Position numbers and translations under genes: made by a program. From Methanobacterium sp. ERen5 (GTDB taxonomy: Archaea > Methanobacteriota > Methanobacteria > Methanobacteriales > Methanobacteriaceae): a DNA stretch of 64,000 nucleotides. The notes beneath the pieces are model-generated. The model saw only the letters and a program-made list of their open reading frames with translations. It was not told the DNA's origin and did no database searches. Location of the stretch: contig CP099988.1 in the NCBI GenBank assembly GCA_024167805.1, positions 1,620,001 to 1,684,000 of the forward strand, written 5' to 3'. How positions within the stretch are numbered: position 1 is the first letter of the stretch; the number at the start of each line of letters is the position of its first letter. Shown here piece by piece: positions 39,854-50,647 of the stretch.

Positions 39854-42800
39854 TTAATTGGAATGGTATTCATTAAGAGATTTAATGCCAATTTCTCCTT
39901 CTTTCACATGTTCAATTGCTGTTAACACTGCACGTGCACCTGCAAGTGTTGTAACATATGGTATTCCCATTTCAATTGCCATTCTTCGGATGTAATATCC
40001 ATCATCTGCTGATTGTTTTCCTGATGGTGTGTTGACTATGAGATCTATTTCTCCCTTGACAACTGCATCCCTTATGTTTGGAGATCCCTGACTCACCTTG
40101 CGTATGGTGTCGATGTTGACATAGCTTTCTACTGCTTGTGCAGTTCCATTGGTCGCTACCAGTTCGAATCCAAGATTCTCTGCCTTTTCAACAATGTCTT
40201 GAATGCTGTTTTTATCAGAGTCCCTCACGCTTATGAATAGTTTACCCTTTTTAGGAAGTTCCATTCCTGCAGAGAGTTGGGCTTTGTAGTAGGATACACC
40301 GAAATTTTCGTCTATACCCATACTTTCCCCTGTTGATTTCATTTCTGGACCGAGTACAGAGTCTGCTGCGGGTAGTTTTATGAATGGGAATATGGATTCC
40401 TTAACAGACACATGGTTTACCACAATTTCATCCTCCAATCCAAGGTCTTTGAGTTTGTACCCCACCATTAACATGGCTGCAATTTTGGCCAGTGGAACTC
40501 CAACTGCTTTACTTACAAATGGAACAGTTCTGCTGGCTCTTGGGTTGGCTTCAAGTATGTAAACCTTTTCATCCTTCACAGCGTACTGGATGTTCATGAG
40601 TCCCACAACTTCCAGTTCCAGAGCGAGTCTGGTCGTGTACTCCTTCATGGTATCTAAAACTTCTTTAGATATGCTCTGTGGAGGTATAACACATGCAGAA
40701 TCTCCTGAATGCACTCCTGCTTCTTCGATGTGTTCCATTATACCGCCTATGAACACGTCCTCCCCATCTGAAAGGGCGTCAACATCTATTTCTATGGCGT
40801 CTTCAAGGAACTTGTCAACTAGAATTGGATGTTCTGGTGATATCTTCACTGCTTCCTTCATGTACCTTTTGAGTTCATGGGCATCGTAGACAATTTCCAT
40901 GGCCCTTCCACCTAGAACATAGGAAGGTCTAACAAGTACAGGGTATCCAATTTTATCTGCAACCAACTTGGCATCTTCGAAGGAGTGCGCAATTCCGTAG
41001 TCTGCCTGGGGAATTTTAAGAAGATTCAATACTTCGGTGAAACGTTCACGATCCTCTACCCTGTCAATACTTTCATGTGCAGTTCCAAGTATTTGAATAC
41101 CTTCCTCTGCAAGAGGTACTGCAAGATTTATGGATGTTTGTCCTCCAAACTGTACTACGACTCCGTCGGGTTTTTCCTTGTCCATGATGCTCATGACGTC
41201 TTCGAGTGTTAAAGGTTCGAAGTAAAGTTTGTTAGATATATCGTAATCAGTACTCACTGTTTCAGGGTTGTTATTTATAATAATGGTCTCTATTCCTTCA
41301 TCTTTAAGAGCCAATGATGCATGAACACAACAGTAATCAAATTCAATTCCCTGTCCAATTCTGATTGGTCCTGCACCAATAATAACAACCTTTTTCTTAT
41401 CATGGGATACAGTTACTTCGTCTTCACCTTCGTAGGTACCGTAGTAATATGGTGTTTTGGCTTCAAATTCTGCAGCACATGTATCAACCATTTTATAGGT
41501 TGGAACAATTCCCTTTTCCCTTCTCAAATCCCTTATTGATTTTTCAGGGATTGATGTTATTTTAGACAAGGTTTTATCAGAGAATCCCATTTTCTTGGCT
41601 TTGTATAAAACTTCGGGGTCAAGCACTTCTTCAGGGTTCAAATTCCTCAGATAGTTTTCATGGTCAATTATGCTCTGAATTTTGTATAAAAAGAATCTGT
41701 CAACTTTAGTAAGTTCGTATATTTCATCAATATCCCTACCAGCCTTGAGTGCTGTGTAAAGATGGAACAGCCTCTCATCTGTGGGATGCTGTAAAAGTTC
41801 ATCGGTGTAGGGAACATCTTCAAATCCAAATTTACCTATGTCAAGGGATCTTATGGCCTTGTGAAGGGATTCTTCAATGGTTCTTCCAATGGACATAACT
41901 TCCCCTGTGGACTGCATCTGCACACCAATCTCCCTTTTAATGGCCTTGAACTTGTCAAAGGGCCATCTTGGAATTTTGGCAACAACGTAGTCGAGGGATG
42001 GTTCGAATGATGCTGGTGTTTCCTTGGTAATGTCGTTTTGAATTTCATCAAGGGTCATTCCAACTGCGATTTTAGAAGATATCTTGGCAATAGGATAACC
42101 CGTAGCTTTTGATGCAAGTGCACTACTTCGACTAACCCTCGGATTCACTTCTATAACTTTGTAAGCTCCAGTTTCGGCGTTGAATGCAAACTGGATGTTA
42201 CATCCTCCTTGGATCTGCAGGGCCCTTATGATCTTGATGGATGCATTTCTAAGTTTTTGGTTGTCCACATCTGAAAGGGTTTGGGAAGGTGCAACAACCA
42301 CACTTTCTCCTGTATGAATTCCCATGGGGTCGAGGTTTTCCATGTTACATACAATGATACATGTATCGTTTTTGTCCCTCACAACCTCATACTCAAATTC
42401 TTTCCATCCAATTACAGACTCATCAATGAGAACCTGGTTTATGAAACTCATATCCAGTCCTCTTGTGGCAATATCCACCAGTTCCTTTTGGTTATGGGCC
42501 ACTCCACCTCCTGTACCTCCAAGTGTGAAGGCGGGTCTTACAATCACCGGATATCCAATTTCAGTAACAGCATCTATTGCTTCATCCAATGTTGTCACGG
42601 CTCTACAGTGTGGTATTGGTTCATTCAGTTCTAGCATGAATTTACCAAAGAGTTCCCTGTCCTCAACATTTCTAATGGTCTGAACAGATGATCCTATTAC
42701 TTTAACATCTTTGAGGGCCCCTATCTTTTCGAGTCCTGTTGCAATGTTCAGTCCGGTTTGTCCACCCATGGTGGGTAATACTGCGTCTGGTTTTTCTTTT

Positions 42801-43036
42801 TCTATGATTTTGGCAACTATTTCTGGTGTCAATGGTTCTACATAGACAGTATCCGCCATATCAACGTCTGTTTGTATGGTTGCAGGGTTACTGTTTACAA
42901 GAACTGTTTCGATACCTTCATCCATGAGAGATTTGCATGCTTGAGAACCTGAATAGTCAAATTCAGCAGCCTGACCTATTTGGATGGGTCCTGAACCAAT
43001 GATGAGAACTTTTTTTATTTCTTTGTCCCTTGGCAT
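39854..43036 (-). CDS. carB: Carbamoyl-phosphate synthase large subunit
   Basis: 1060 residues, single full-length chain. Two homologous ATP-grasp halves (first LIIGSGPIQIGQAAEFDYSG, second VIIGAGPIRIGQGIEFDY) are followed by a C-terminal MGS-like allosteric domain (KKGKLFISVRDSDKN, then IVNTPSGKQSADD). It makes carbamoyl phosphate for arginine and pyrimidine synthesis with the glutaminase CarA. carA lies upstream on the same strand with a 115-base gap; probably one operon. Confidence 0.97.
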   Translation of the reverse strand: MPRDKEIKKVLIIGSGPIQIGQAAEFDYSGSQACKSLMDEGIETVLVNSNPATIQTDVDMADTVYVEPLTPEIVAKIIEKEKPDAVLPTMGGQTGLNIATGLEKIGALKDVKVIGSSVQTIRNVEDRELFGKFMLELNEPIPHCRAVTTLDEAIDAVTEIGYPVIVRPAFTLGGTGGGVAHNQKELVDIATRGLDMSFINQVLIDESVIGWKEFEYEVVRDKNDTCIIVCNMENLDPMGIHTGESVVVAPSQTLSDVDNQKLRNASIKIIRALQIQGGCNIQFAFNAETGAYKVIEVNPRVSRSSALASKATGYPIAKISSKIAVGMTLDEIQNDITKETPASFEPSLDYVVAKIPRWPFDKFKAIKREIGVQMQSTGEVMSIGRTIEESLHKAIRSLDIGKFGFEDVPYTDELLQHPTDERLFHLYTALKAGRDIDEIYELTKVDRFFLYKIQSIIDHENYLRNLNPEEVLDPEVLYKAKKMGFSDKTLSKITSIPEKSIRDLRREKGIVPTYKMVDTCAAEFEAKTPYYYGTYEGEDEVTVSHDKKKVVIIGAGPIRIGQGIEFDYCCVHASLALKDEGIETIIINNNPETVSTDYDISNKLYFEPLTLEDVMSIMDKEKPDGVVVQFGGQTSINLAVPLAEEGIQILGTAHESIDRVEDRERFTEVLNLLKIPQADYGIAHSFEDAKLVADKIGYPVLVRPSYVLGGRAMEIVYDAHELKRYMKEAVKISPEHPILVDKFLEDAIEIDVDALSDGEDVFIGGIMEHIEEAGVHSGDSACVIPPQSISKEVLDTMKEYTTRLALELEVVGLMNIQYAVKDEKVYILEANPRASRTVPFVSKAVGVPLAKIAAMLMVGYKLKDLGLEDEIVVNHVSVKESIFPFIKLPAADSVLGPEMKSTGESMGIDENFGVSYYKAQLSAGMELPKKGKLFISVRDSDKNSIQDIVEKAENLGFELVATNGTAQAVESYVNIDTIRKVSQGSPNIRDAVVKGEIDLIVNTPSGKQSADDGYYIRRMAIEMGIPYVTTLAGARAVLTAIEHVKEGEIGIKSLNEYHSN

Positions 43037-43151
43037 TTACAATCCTACCTTTAATTCATAATGATCTATAATTCATCCATTTATTTCATAAGTAAATAAT
43101 TTTATGAGATTCATCTAAAATTGTATTTTTCAGTACTTAACTTTCATTGTT

Positions 43152-44234
43152 CTAGTAATTCTTCAGGGTTTTAAGGAACCTGTCGAAGTAATTATCAGAA
43201 TCATGTGGACCTGGACCTGCCTCTGGATGGTACTGGACACTGACTATTGGCAGTTCTTCATGCTCTAATCCTTCAGGTGTATGGTCGTTAAGATTTATTT
43301 GGGTAATGTTGATTGGAATATCCTTGCATGAATTTGGGTCTATGGTAAACCCATGATTTTGTGAGGTTATGGATACTTTTCCAGTTTGAAGATCCTTAAC
43401 AGGTTGATTGATTCCCCTGTGTCCAAATTTCATTTTATTGATCTTGGCTCCGAAGGCCAGGGATATTATCTGTTGACCTAGGCATATTCCAAATATTGGG
43501 AGTTTGGTTGACAGATCAAGCACTGTTTGAGCTGCTTCAGTGACACGTGTTGGGTTTCCTGGGCCGCTTGAAACAAGTACGGCTTCGGGATCGTAGTCCA
43601 TGATCTCTTTACAATCTGTTTTGTAGGGTACTAAAACAACGCCGATGTCGCGTTTTAACAAAGCATTTATACTGTTCTGTTTTATTCCACAGTCAAGAAT
43701 CACTGCTCTGTGTTTATTATCTTCACCGATTATTGTTGGTTTTTTTACAGATACCTTATCAACCAGGTCCATATCCTGAATTTCTGTCTGTTCCTTTGTG
43801 AGCTTTAAAAGTTCGTCATCTTCAATTTCTTCGGTTGAAATTGCCCCCTTCATTGCACCATGTTCTCTGATCTTCAGGGTCAGAGCTCTGGTGTCTATCC
43901 CACTGATTCCCGGAACTTCAAATTCTTCTAAAAAGTCATTTAAATTTTCTTGGGAGAGTCTGTGGGAAGGGTGGCGGTTCTGTTCCCTTACAATAAATCC
44001 TTCTGCCTTAATTCCTTCTGATTGGAACCATTCTCTTGATATTCCATAATTTCCCTGTAAAGGATAGGTTGACATGAGTATCTGGCCTTTGTAAGATGGA
44101 TCTGTGAGTGACTCAACATATCCGGTCATTCCAGTAGCAAAAACCACCTCACCAGTTTTTATGGTTTCAAAACCGAATCCCTCTCCTTTAAGTATTGTAC
44201 CATCTTCTAAAGCTAATTTAGCCTCTTTTAGCAT
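43152..44234 (-). CDS. carA: Carbamoyl-phosphate synthase small subunit
   Basis: 360 residues. An N-terminal small-subunit domain ([28 protein letters not shown]) precedes a class I glutamine amidotransferase with nucleophile motif FGICLGQQI and His/Glu in [11 protein letters not shown]. It supplies ammonia to CarB. Full length with ATG 44234, followed by carB. Confidence 0.97.
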   Translation of the reverse strand: MLKEAKLALEDGTILKGEGFGFETIKTGEVVFATGMTGYVESLTDPSYKGQILMSTYPLQGNYGISREWFQSEGIKAEGFIVREQNRHPSHRLSQENLNDFLEEFEVPGISGIDTRALTLKIREHGAMKGAISTEEIEDDELLKLTKEQTEIQDMDLVDKVSVKKPTIIGEDNKHRAVILDCGIKQNSINALLKRDIGVVLVPYKTDCKEIMDYDPEAVLVSSGPGNPTRVTEAAQTVLDLSTKLPIFGICLGQQIISLAFGAKINKMKFGHRGINQPVKDLQTGKVSITSQNHGFTIDPNSCKDIPINITQINLNDHTPEGLEHEELPIVSVQYHPEAGPGPHDSDNYFDRFLKTLKNY

Positions 44235-44430
44235 TTCATCACCGGTTAAACTGTTAAATTAAAAAATTTTAATATTCAATGTAAAAACATATTCCATCAT
44301 CATAGTTTTGTACGCTATGTTTAATTAGATTTTTTATTATGAGTATAGTTATCTCATAGTGTAGTTAATAAAATATTATTTTCATTGCAGTAATAAGATT
44401 ATTGCATGAACTTCACCCAAATTTAAGGTA

Positions 44431-44865
44431 CTATGTCATGGGCTTTGTCATGATTACAGCGTCTTCTAAATCCTCGTAGTAATCTTCAACAATCTTATAT
44501 TCCTTGAATCCAATTTTAGAATAGAATTTTCTGGCACCTGTGTTTCCCACCCTTACCTCGAGTTTCAGTATCTTTACACTGAATTTTTTGAAGGATTCTG
44601 TGCTGGCTTCCACAAGTTTAGTACCAACCTCAAGTCTTCTGAAATTTTTATCCACTGCAATTGAAATGATATGGCCTTCATCTTCATATTTGATCCAAAA
44701 TATAATATACCCAACAATCCTATTATTTTCTTGGGCAACTAGAAATCCAGCACCTAAATTGTAAATATCAATGAGAATGTTTGGTGGATAGGGATCATTG
44801 AAGGACGCAGTCTCAATTTCTAGGACTCTTTTTATGTCCTGACGTTTAAATTCTCTTATTATCAT
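44431..44865 (-). CDS. rimI: GNAT N-acetyltransferase (RimI-like)
   Basis: About 144 residues. GNAT fold: MIIREFKRQDI start, VGYIIFWIKYED, then acetyl-CoA loop region AVDKNFRRLEVGTKLVE (an R-x-x-x-x-G variant), and LEVRVGNTGARKFYSKIGF. Typical of archaeal RimI/ArdI N-terminal protein acetyltransferases. ATG 44865 is six bases after GGAG; an in-frame TTG lies just upstream. Divergent with the next plus-strand gene. Confidence 0.82.
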   Translation of the reverse strand: MIIREFKRQDIKRVLEIETASFNDPYPPNILIDIYNLGAGFLVAQENNRIVGYIIFWIKYEDEGHIISIAVDKNFRRLEVGTKLVEASTESFKKFSVKILKLEVRVGNTGARKFYSKIGFKEYKIVEDYYEDLEDAVIMTKPMT

Positions 44866-44891
44866 AAATTTCTCCAATAAAAGTGATAAAA

Positions 44892-45293
44892 ATGTGGAAA
44901 GATTTTTCAGAATACATAATTACAAATTATAAAGATGCTTCAAAGATAGTTGAGGTCGGTATGGGAAATTTCCCAAGGGTTGCCCTCACACTGCAAGAAC
45001 ATCTTAACATGGATATCATCATGACAGATATTAAACCTTACCATCCAACGGTTACGGTAGATGATATCAACGATCCAAACTTGGAAATATATAGGGGTGC
45101 TTCACTTATCTACTCAATACGACCTCCAGAAGAACTTCAAAAGCCTATAAAAACAGTAGCTGATACTGTGGGTGCAGATATTATCATAAAACCTTTTTTA
45201 ACAGAATCTTTTTTAAACGATAAAAAATTCAAACTCATAAATTACAAAACAGCAATTTTTTACAAGAAGTGTAATAATGAAATGGCAGACTAA
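44892..45293 (+). CDS. UPF0146 family protein
   Basis: About 133 residues. A small Rossmann-like protein resembling a truncated methyltransferase: IVEVGMGNFPRVA (nucleotide-type loop), MTDIKPYHPT, DDINDPN, LIYSIRPPEEL. This pattern is UPF0146, conserved in methanogens, function unknown. Starts ATG 44892, with an in-frame GTG upstream. Its 3' end overlaps the P-type ATPase by 17 bases. Confidence 0.82.
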   Translation: MWKDFSEYIITNYKDASKIVEVGMGNFPRVALTLQEHLNMDIIMTDIKPYHPTVTVDDINDPNLEIYRGASLIYSIRPPEELQKPIKTVADTVGADIIIKPFLTESFLNDKKFKLINYKTAIFYKKCNNEMAD

Positions 45294-47790
45294 AACAACG
45301 GAAGAAACCCTAGATGTTGTAAAATCAAATTATAATGGGTTAAAATCCGATGAAATACCCGAGAGAATGGCTAAATATGGGAAGAATGAACTTGTTGAGG
45401 AAGAAAAGGCAGGCCCAATAACCAAATTTTTCAACCAATTCAAGGACTTCCTAATCATACTACTAATTGTTGCGGCCATAGCCGCAGCATTCATAGGAGA
45501 CACAACAGACGCAGCAGTTATTCTTTTAGTAGTTGTGTTAAATGCAGTTATAGGATTTATACAGGAAAACAGGGCCGAAAATGCCATGGCACAACTGAAA
45601 AACATGACTACGGTAGCTGCAGTTGTTGTGAGAGACGGTGAAGTTCAGAGCGTAGATGCCAACCAACTCACAGTTGGTGACGTGGTGATCATTGAAGAGG
45701 GTGACAGCATTCCTGCAGACATCAGGTTGTTAGAAGCCCATGATTTAATGGTGGATGAATCTGCACTCACAGGAGAATCAAAACCATCCAACAAAGTTGA
45801 AAACACTGTTTCAGAGGATGAAACTTCAAACCTGGCATTTATGGACACCTATGTATCTAAGGGAAGGGGAAAAGGTGTTGTTGTTGATGTTGGAATGAAC
45901 ACTGCCATTGGAAGAATTGCAGAAATGATCCAGGTCGAGGATGAGAAAACACCACTCCAAGATAAGATACATGGCCTTGGAAAATTAATGGGACTTATTG
46001 CCCTCGTAGTATGTACCGGAATATTTGCACTTCAATTCTTCAAGGGAGTACCAATAGTTGAAAACTTCATGACAGCAGTTTCATTGGCAGTTGCAGCAGT
46101 TCCAGAGGGATTACCAGCAATACTGACATTAACACTTGCACTTGGAATGCAGAGAATGGCCCGAAGAAATGCCGTTGTTCGCAAACTCCTTGCAGTGGAA
46201 ACACTGGGATCGTGTACAACCATATGTACAGATAAAACAGGAACCCTAACCAAGAACAAGATGACTGTTCGCGAAACCAGCATCAAATCATCTGAAATGG
46301 CATTAACAATATCTGCACTTTGTAACAATTCCCATATTTCCGAGGGAAAGATCATTGGTGATCCAACAGACGGAGCAATACTGTTGTATGCAGAGGAAAA
46401 TGGGTATAAAAGGGAAGAACTTGAAAAAAACCATGAACGTCTCTATGAACTGCCCCTGGACAGTGAACGAAAAAGAATGACCACGGTGAACAACTTCCAA
46501 AATAAGAGGTACGTGCTTGTTAAGGGAGCCCCCGAGATCATCTTGGAAAAATCGAACTACTTTGAAGAGAATGGAGAAATCCAAAATCTAACGCCAGAAC
46601 AGGAATCCCAAGCCATGGATGAACTTAAAACCATGACATCCAAGGCATTGAGAGTTATTGGAATGGCCTACAGGATCATGGATGATTCAGAAGATCTAGA
46701 TGGTAACAAATCATTAGAGGAGGATCTGATCTATGTTGGAATGGTTGGAATGATGGATCCTCCGAGGAAAGAAGCTAAGATCGCAGTTGAACAGTGTGAA
46801 AAGGCAGGAATTAATGTGGTCATGATCACAGGAGACAACAAAGACACTGCAGCTGCAATTGCTTCAGAACTTGGAATTCTTAGCGATGGAAAGGTTTTAA
46901 CAGGACCTGAACTTGAAAAAATTAGTGATGATGAGTTCAAGGAAGTTGTGAACAAGGTAAATGTATACGCGAGGGTATTTCCAGAACAGAAGGTTAGAAT
47001 TGTTGAGGCCCTTAAATCCCGAGGACAAGTAGTGGCCATGACTGGAGATGGTGTGAATGATGCTCCAGCACTTAAAAGGGCAGCTATTGGTGTGGCTATG
47101 GGTTCAGGTACAGATGTTGCAAAGGAATCTAGTGACATGCTACTTCAAGATGATAACTTTGCAACCATAGTGGATGCTGTGGAAGAAGGACGTACCATAT
47201 TTGACAATATAAAAAGATTTGTTAAATTCCAACTGTCAACCAACATCGGTGCCATACTCACCATAACCTCAGCTTCATTAATGAACTTACCAATACCATT
47301 CAATCCAATCCAGATCTTATGGATAAACATAATAATGGACGGTCCTCCAGCCCAGTCATTGGGTGTTGAACCATCCGAACCCGATGTAATGGAAAGACCA
47401 CCAACCACAGGTAACATCATCTCCAAAAGAAACCTAATTCGAATAGTCATTGCAGGTATAGTAATGAGCCTAGGAACACTTCTTTTGTACACCTACAAAC
47501 TCAACAATGGTGCAACAACCATAGAAGCCATGACAGTTGCATTCACGGTGTTTGTTATGTATCAGATATTCAATGTATTCAACTGCAAGGCCAAGGGCAA
47601 ACTCCCAAACAAAACCCTACTCATAGCAGTTGCAACATCGTTCCTGTTACAGGTGTGTGCGATCTACGTTCCATTCTTCCAGCACATATTTAGAACAACT
47701 GCCATCACTGGTTTGGATTGGCTCATGATTGTATGTGTTGCCTTCACGATATTTATTTCAGAATTCGTGAGTGAAAGGGTGATAAAATGA
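45277..47790 (+). CDS. Cation-transporting P-type ATPase, Ca-type (P2A-like)
   Basis: 837 residues. All P-ATPase motifs are present: A-domain TGES, phosphorylation DKTGTLT around residue 319, KGAPE nucleotide-binding motif, and TGDGVNDAPAL. About 8-10 membrane helices. PEGLP in helix 4 and NxxxD (WINIIMDGPPA) in helix 6 are the Ca-ATPase (SERCA/PacL) ligand pattern; calcium is the likely ion, not proven. The gene overlaps the UPF0146 gene upstream and cbiJ downstream (ATGA). Confidence 0.9.
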   Translation: MKWQTKTTEETLDVVKSNYNGLKSDEIPERMAKYGKNELVEEEKAGPITKFFNQFKDFLIILLIVAAIAAAFIGDTTDAAVILLVVVLNAVIGFIQENRAENAMAQLKNMTTVAAVVVRDGEVQSVDANQLTVGDVVIIEEGDSIPADIRLLEAHDLMVDESALTGESKPSNKVENTVSEDETSNLAFMDTYVSKGRGKGVVVDVGMNTAIGRIAEMIQVEDEKTPLQDKIHGLGKLMGLIALVVCTGIFALQFFKGVPIVENFMTAVSLAVAAVPEGLPAILTLTLALGMQRMARRNAVVRKLLAVETLGSCTTICTDKTGTLTKNKMTVRETSIKSSEMALTISALCNNSHISEGKIIGDPTDGAILLYAEENGYKREELEKNHERLYELPLDSERKRMTTVNNFQNKRYVLVKGAPEIILEKSNYFEENGEIQNLTPEQESQAMDELKTMTSKALRVIGMAYRIMDDSEDLDGNKSLEEDLIYVGMVGMMDPPRKEAKIAVEQCEKAGINVVMITGDNKDTAAAIASELGILSDGKVLTGPELEKISDDEFKEVVNKVNVYARVFPEQKVRIVEALKSRGQVVAMTGDGVNDAPALKRAAIGVAMGSGTDVAKESSDMLLQDDNFATIVDAVEEGRTIFDNIKRFVKFQLSTNIGAILTITSASLMNLPIPFNPIQILWINIIMDGPPAQSLGVEPSEPDVMERPPTTGNIISKRNLIRIVIAGIVMSLGTLLLYTYKLNNGATTIEAMTVAFTVFVMYQIFNVFNCKAKGKLPNKTLLIAVATSFLLQVCAIYVPFFQHIFRTTAITGLDWLMIVCVAFTIFISEFVSERVIK

Positions 47791-48584
47791 ATGTTATGGT
47801 GATGTCTGGTACATCAGACGCAGTCAAGATAATAACTTATCTCCATGCCATTGACGATACTATGATCACTGCAACCACAACAACAAGTTATGGTGCGAAA
47901 CTCGCATCTGATGCAGGCGCCGATGAAGTAAAGGTGGGTGGCCTAGGACTTGAAGCCATGCTTGAACTTATTCAACAAAAAAAAATAGATCTTCTCCTGG
48001 ATGCCACACACCCATTTGCATCCCAAGCAACAGAAACTGCTATAAACGCAGCAAACAGTGCAGAAATAGAGTACCTTAGATTTGAAAGACCTGCAATCCC
48101 ACACCAAACAATCAAAAACCTCCATGTGGAGGATTTCAGGGAAGCTTCCAAAAAAGCATCAGAACTAATTTCTAAAACAAAAAATGGGAGGATAATGCAT
48201 CTTGCAGGTGTATCAACCCTTCCACAGATATTAGAAAAAATCTCCCCACATTCAATTATTGTAAGGGTGCTTCCAGCTGTTTACTCCATAAAAAAATGTC
48301 TTGAACTGGGAATTCCCAGTGAAAATATCGTTGCAATGCAGGGAACATTCTCATCAGAATTTAACAGGGTGCTCATGGCAGAATTCAACGTGGACGTGGT
48401 GATAACCAAGGAAAGCGGAGAATCTGGAGGAACATTATCTAAATTAGAAGCAGCATCCCAACTTGAAATACCTGTTGTAATGGTTAAAAGGCCAGAAATT
48501 AAACAACTCAACAAATATAAGGTTTACTCAGATATTTCTGAATTGATCACCGAAGTTAAAAAGTTTAAATCTAATATGGGTTGA
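47787..48584 (+). CDS. cbiJ: Precorrin-6A reductase (CobK/CbiJ)
   Basis: 265 residues. NAD(P)H-dependent reductase of cobalamin ring synthesis. N-terminal SGTSDAVKI, DATHPFASQATETA motif, YLRFERP, and the C-terminal ITKESGESGGTLSKLEAA are family signatures. Corrinoids are needed for the methyl-H4MPT:CoM methyltransferase. The start ATG overlaps the ATPase stop, so it is cotranscribed with an ion pump that has no obvious cobalt role. Confidence 0.9.
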   Translation: MNVMVMSGTSDAVKIITYLHAIDDTMITATTTTSYGAKLASDAGADEVKVGGLGLEAMLELIQQKKIDLLLDATHPFASQATETAINAANSAEIEYLRFERPAIPHQTIKNLHVEDFREASKKASELISKTKNGRIMHLAGVSTLPQILEKISPHSIIVRVLPAVYSIKKCLELGIPSENIVAMQGTFSSEFNRVLMAEFNVDVVITKESGESGGTLSKLEAASQLEIPVVMVKRPEIKQLNKYKVYSDISELITEVKKFKSNMG

Positions 48585-48812
48585 ATAAATTTTTCCTAGC
48601 CCAATGAAAATGAGTAAATGTGCAGCCTCAGATCGCCCATCAGTCATCATTGATCAGAGCTCATAGGGTTCATCACAGGCCAGCATAATATGATTATTAA
48701 AATTATTTTCTTTTTCTAACAATTAACAATTTGTTTAATCGATTAAAATGAGTCGCAAATTATACAATGTACCTTAAAAAAATTTTGAAAAAATCCAGTT
48801 ATAATCACTGGA

Positions 48813-50057
48813 TTATCCAAACATTACGCCTGCTTCTTTTTTCATCTCTTCGTCGTGTTCCATACCCACTATTTTATCAATAGCGTCCATGAAATCGTTC
48901 ATTGTAACGGTTGTTCTTTCCTCTCTTATTGCGAACATACCTGATTCTGTACAGATGGCCTTAAGATCCGCACCTGAAGCACCTTCTGCAAGTGATGCAA
49001 CAAGTCTAACGTCCACATCATCATCTAGGGACATATTTTTGGTGTGGATTTTGAGTATTTCCATTCTGCCGTCTTCATTTGGTATGGGAACTTCGATGAA
49101 TCTATCGAAACGACCAGGTCTTAAAAGTGCGGGGTCTAATATGTCAGGTCTGTTGGTTGCTGCAACAATTCCAACATCACCCCTACCTTCAAATCCGTCC
49201 ATCTCTGCCAGTAACTGCATCAAAGTTCTTTGAACCTCTCTGTCTCCACTGGTGGAACTTTTCAGTCGTTTGGCTGCTATGGCATCTATTTCATCGATGA
49301 AAATTATACTAGGTGATTTTTCCTTAGCAAGTTCGAAAACACCCCTTACTAGCCTGGCACCTTCACCAATGTATTTCTTAACGAATTCAGATGCAACGAT
49401 CTTTATGAAGGTTGCATTGGTTTCATGGGCAACTGCCTTGGCAAGTAAAGTCTTTCCAGTTCCTGGAGGTCCGTAAAGAAGAACTCCCTTTGGAGGTTCG
49501 ATACCGATGTTGGTGAACAGCTCTGGTTTTTTAAGTGGAAGTTCAACAGTTTCTTTGATCTCAACGACCTGTTCTTCTAATCCGCCTATCTGAGCATACT
49601 CAACATCTGGTTTTTCATCAACTTCCATACCCGTAACAAGAGGGTCCTTTTCTGATGGCAGTACATGCACTATGCTAAATGTCTGCTGGTTAAGAGCCAC
49701 ACGAACCCCAGGTTCAAGTGACTTTTCATCTAAGAATCTTGAATATCCAATAACAAAATTAGGGCCTGTGCTGCTTTTAACCACAACTCTCCCGTCGTCT
49801 AACACTTCAGTTACTGTTGCAATAACTAAAGGCGGTGATCTGAATCTTTCAATTTCGCCCCTGAGAGATTTGACCTCCCTATCGAGCCTCATTTTTTCAT
49901 TTTCAATGAGGACCTTATCCTTTTCAAGTTTTCTAACCTTCCACATAAGGTTACGTTTGGTTTTGGTGTTGTCCTCTTTAAGGATTTTTATCTCCTTTTT
50001 AAGGTCTTCAATTTTTTCAGTACATTTGGGGACATGTTTTCCATGATCCTCGCTCAC
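48813..50057 (-). CDS. pan: Proteasome-activating nucleotidase PAN
   Basis: 414 residues. An N-terminal coiled coil (residues about 10-70) and OB domain precede an AAA ATPase with [18 protein letters not shown] and the arginine-finger region [14 protein letters not shown]. It unfolds substrates for the 20S proteasome. The C-terminus ends VMFG, so the canonical hydrophobic-Tyr-X motif is replaced by Met-Phe-Gly. The start is GTG 50057, with AGGAG directly adjacent; no other in-frame start is near. Confidence 0.95.
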   Translation of the reverse strand: MSEDHGKHVPKCTEKIEDLKKEIKILKEDNTKTKRNLMWKVRKLEKDKVLIENEKMRLDREVKSLRGEIERFRSPPLVIATVTEVLDDGRVVVKSSTGPNFVIGYSRFLDEKSLEPGVRVALNQQTFSIVHVLPSEKDPLVTGMEVDEKPDVEYAQIGGLEEQVVEIKETVELPLKKPELFTNIGIEPPKGVLLYGPPGTGKTLLAKAVAHETNATFIKIVASEFVKKYIGEGARLVRGVFELAKEKSPSIIFIDEIDAIAAKRLKSSTSGDREVQRTLMQLLAEMDGFEGRGDVGIVAATNRPDILDPALLRPGRFDRFIEVPIPNEDGRMEILKIHTKNMSLDDDVDVRLVASLAEGASGADLKAICTESGMFAIREERTTVTMNDFMDAIDKIVGMEHDEEMKKEAGVMFG

Positions 50058-50647
50058 TCCTAACTTTTATTAAAAAAAATAATTGTTTAATTATTTATGG
50101 ATTTATTGTCCTTAATATTATTTAAAGGTTCGTGGAGGTTTTTAATTAACGCTCGAAACTTTGTTAAACCGTTTGTTCTACCCATAGAAATGGGGATTTA
50201 TGTTTTGTATTTATTATATATATCCCAATCTAACCCTATTTGAAACTATGCTATTGAAAGAAAATTTAAGGCCCAAACAATTTAATATTTTGGTTTAAAC
50301 CAAATAAATTCATGGTTCGCTGGGATTATGGAAAACCATATTATGACATGACATGAGTCAAATGTAGTTAATTTAAGCACCCACATAGTTGAACCACTTC
50401 CTTTAATTCACAAGTGCTTGTATTATCAATTTATCATGGGGTATCATATGGAAGAATAGTTTGATATCCCATGAGGAACCACTCATTTATTGTAGACTTC
50501 CAAAACTTCAAATGTCCAAAACTTTAAAATATATATTCCATAAAAAAATAGTTAAAAAAAACTTAGTAACATAAATCCTTAATTTACATTGAACTTTTTA
50601 GATAGGGGTTTATGTTGTAACAATGATTACAAGTTAAAGGGATCGTC
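50058..50647. other. Intergenic region with strong hairpins upstream of mbf1
   Basis: 590 bases without a credible gene. It contains a 16-base perfect palindrome centred at 50296-50297 (50289-50304), a small hairpin TATGG-AAAA-CCATA at 50327-50340, a 12-pair stem (CATGGGGTATCA with TGATATCCCATG, one G-U) at 50435-50473, and a GAACCACT direct repeat at 50391-50398 and 50477-50484. These could be a structured leader or a small RNA. The region also must hold the promoters of PAN and mbf1. Confidence 0.45.
50435..50473 (+). ncRNA. Candidate structured RNA or hairpin element
   Basis: Twelve base pairs around a 15-base loop; the longest stem noted in the window. It has no following T-run, so not a simple terminator. 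An RNA element or a protein-binding site is possible. The strand is uncertain because the stem is nearly symmetric. Confidence 0.25.
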
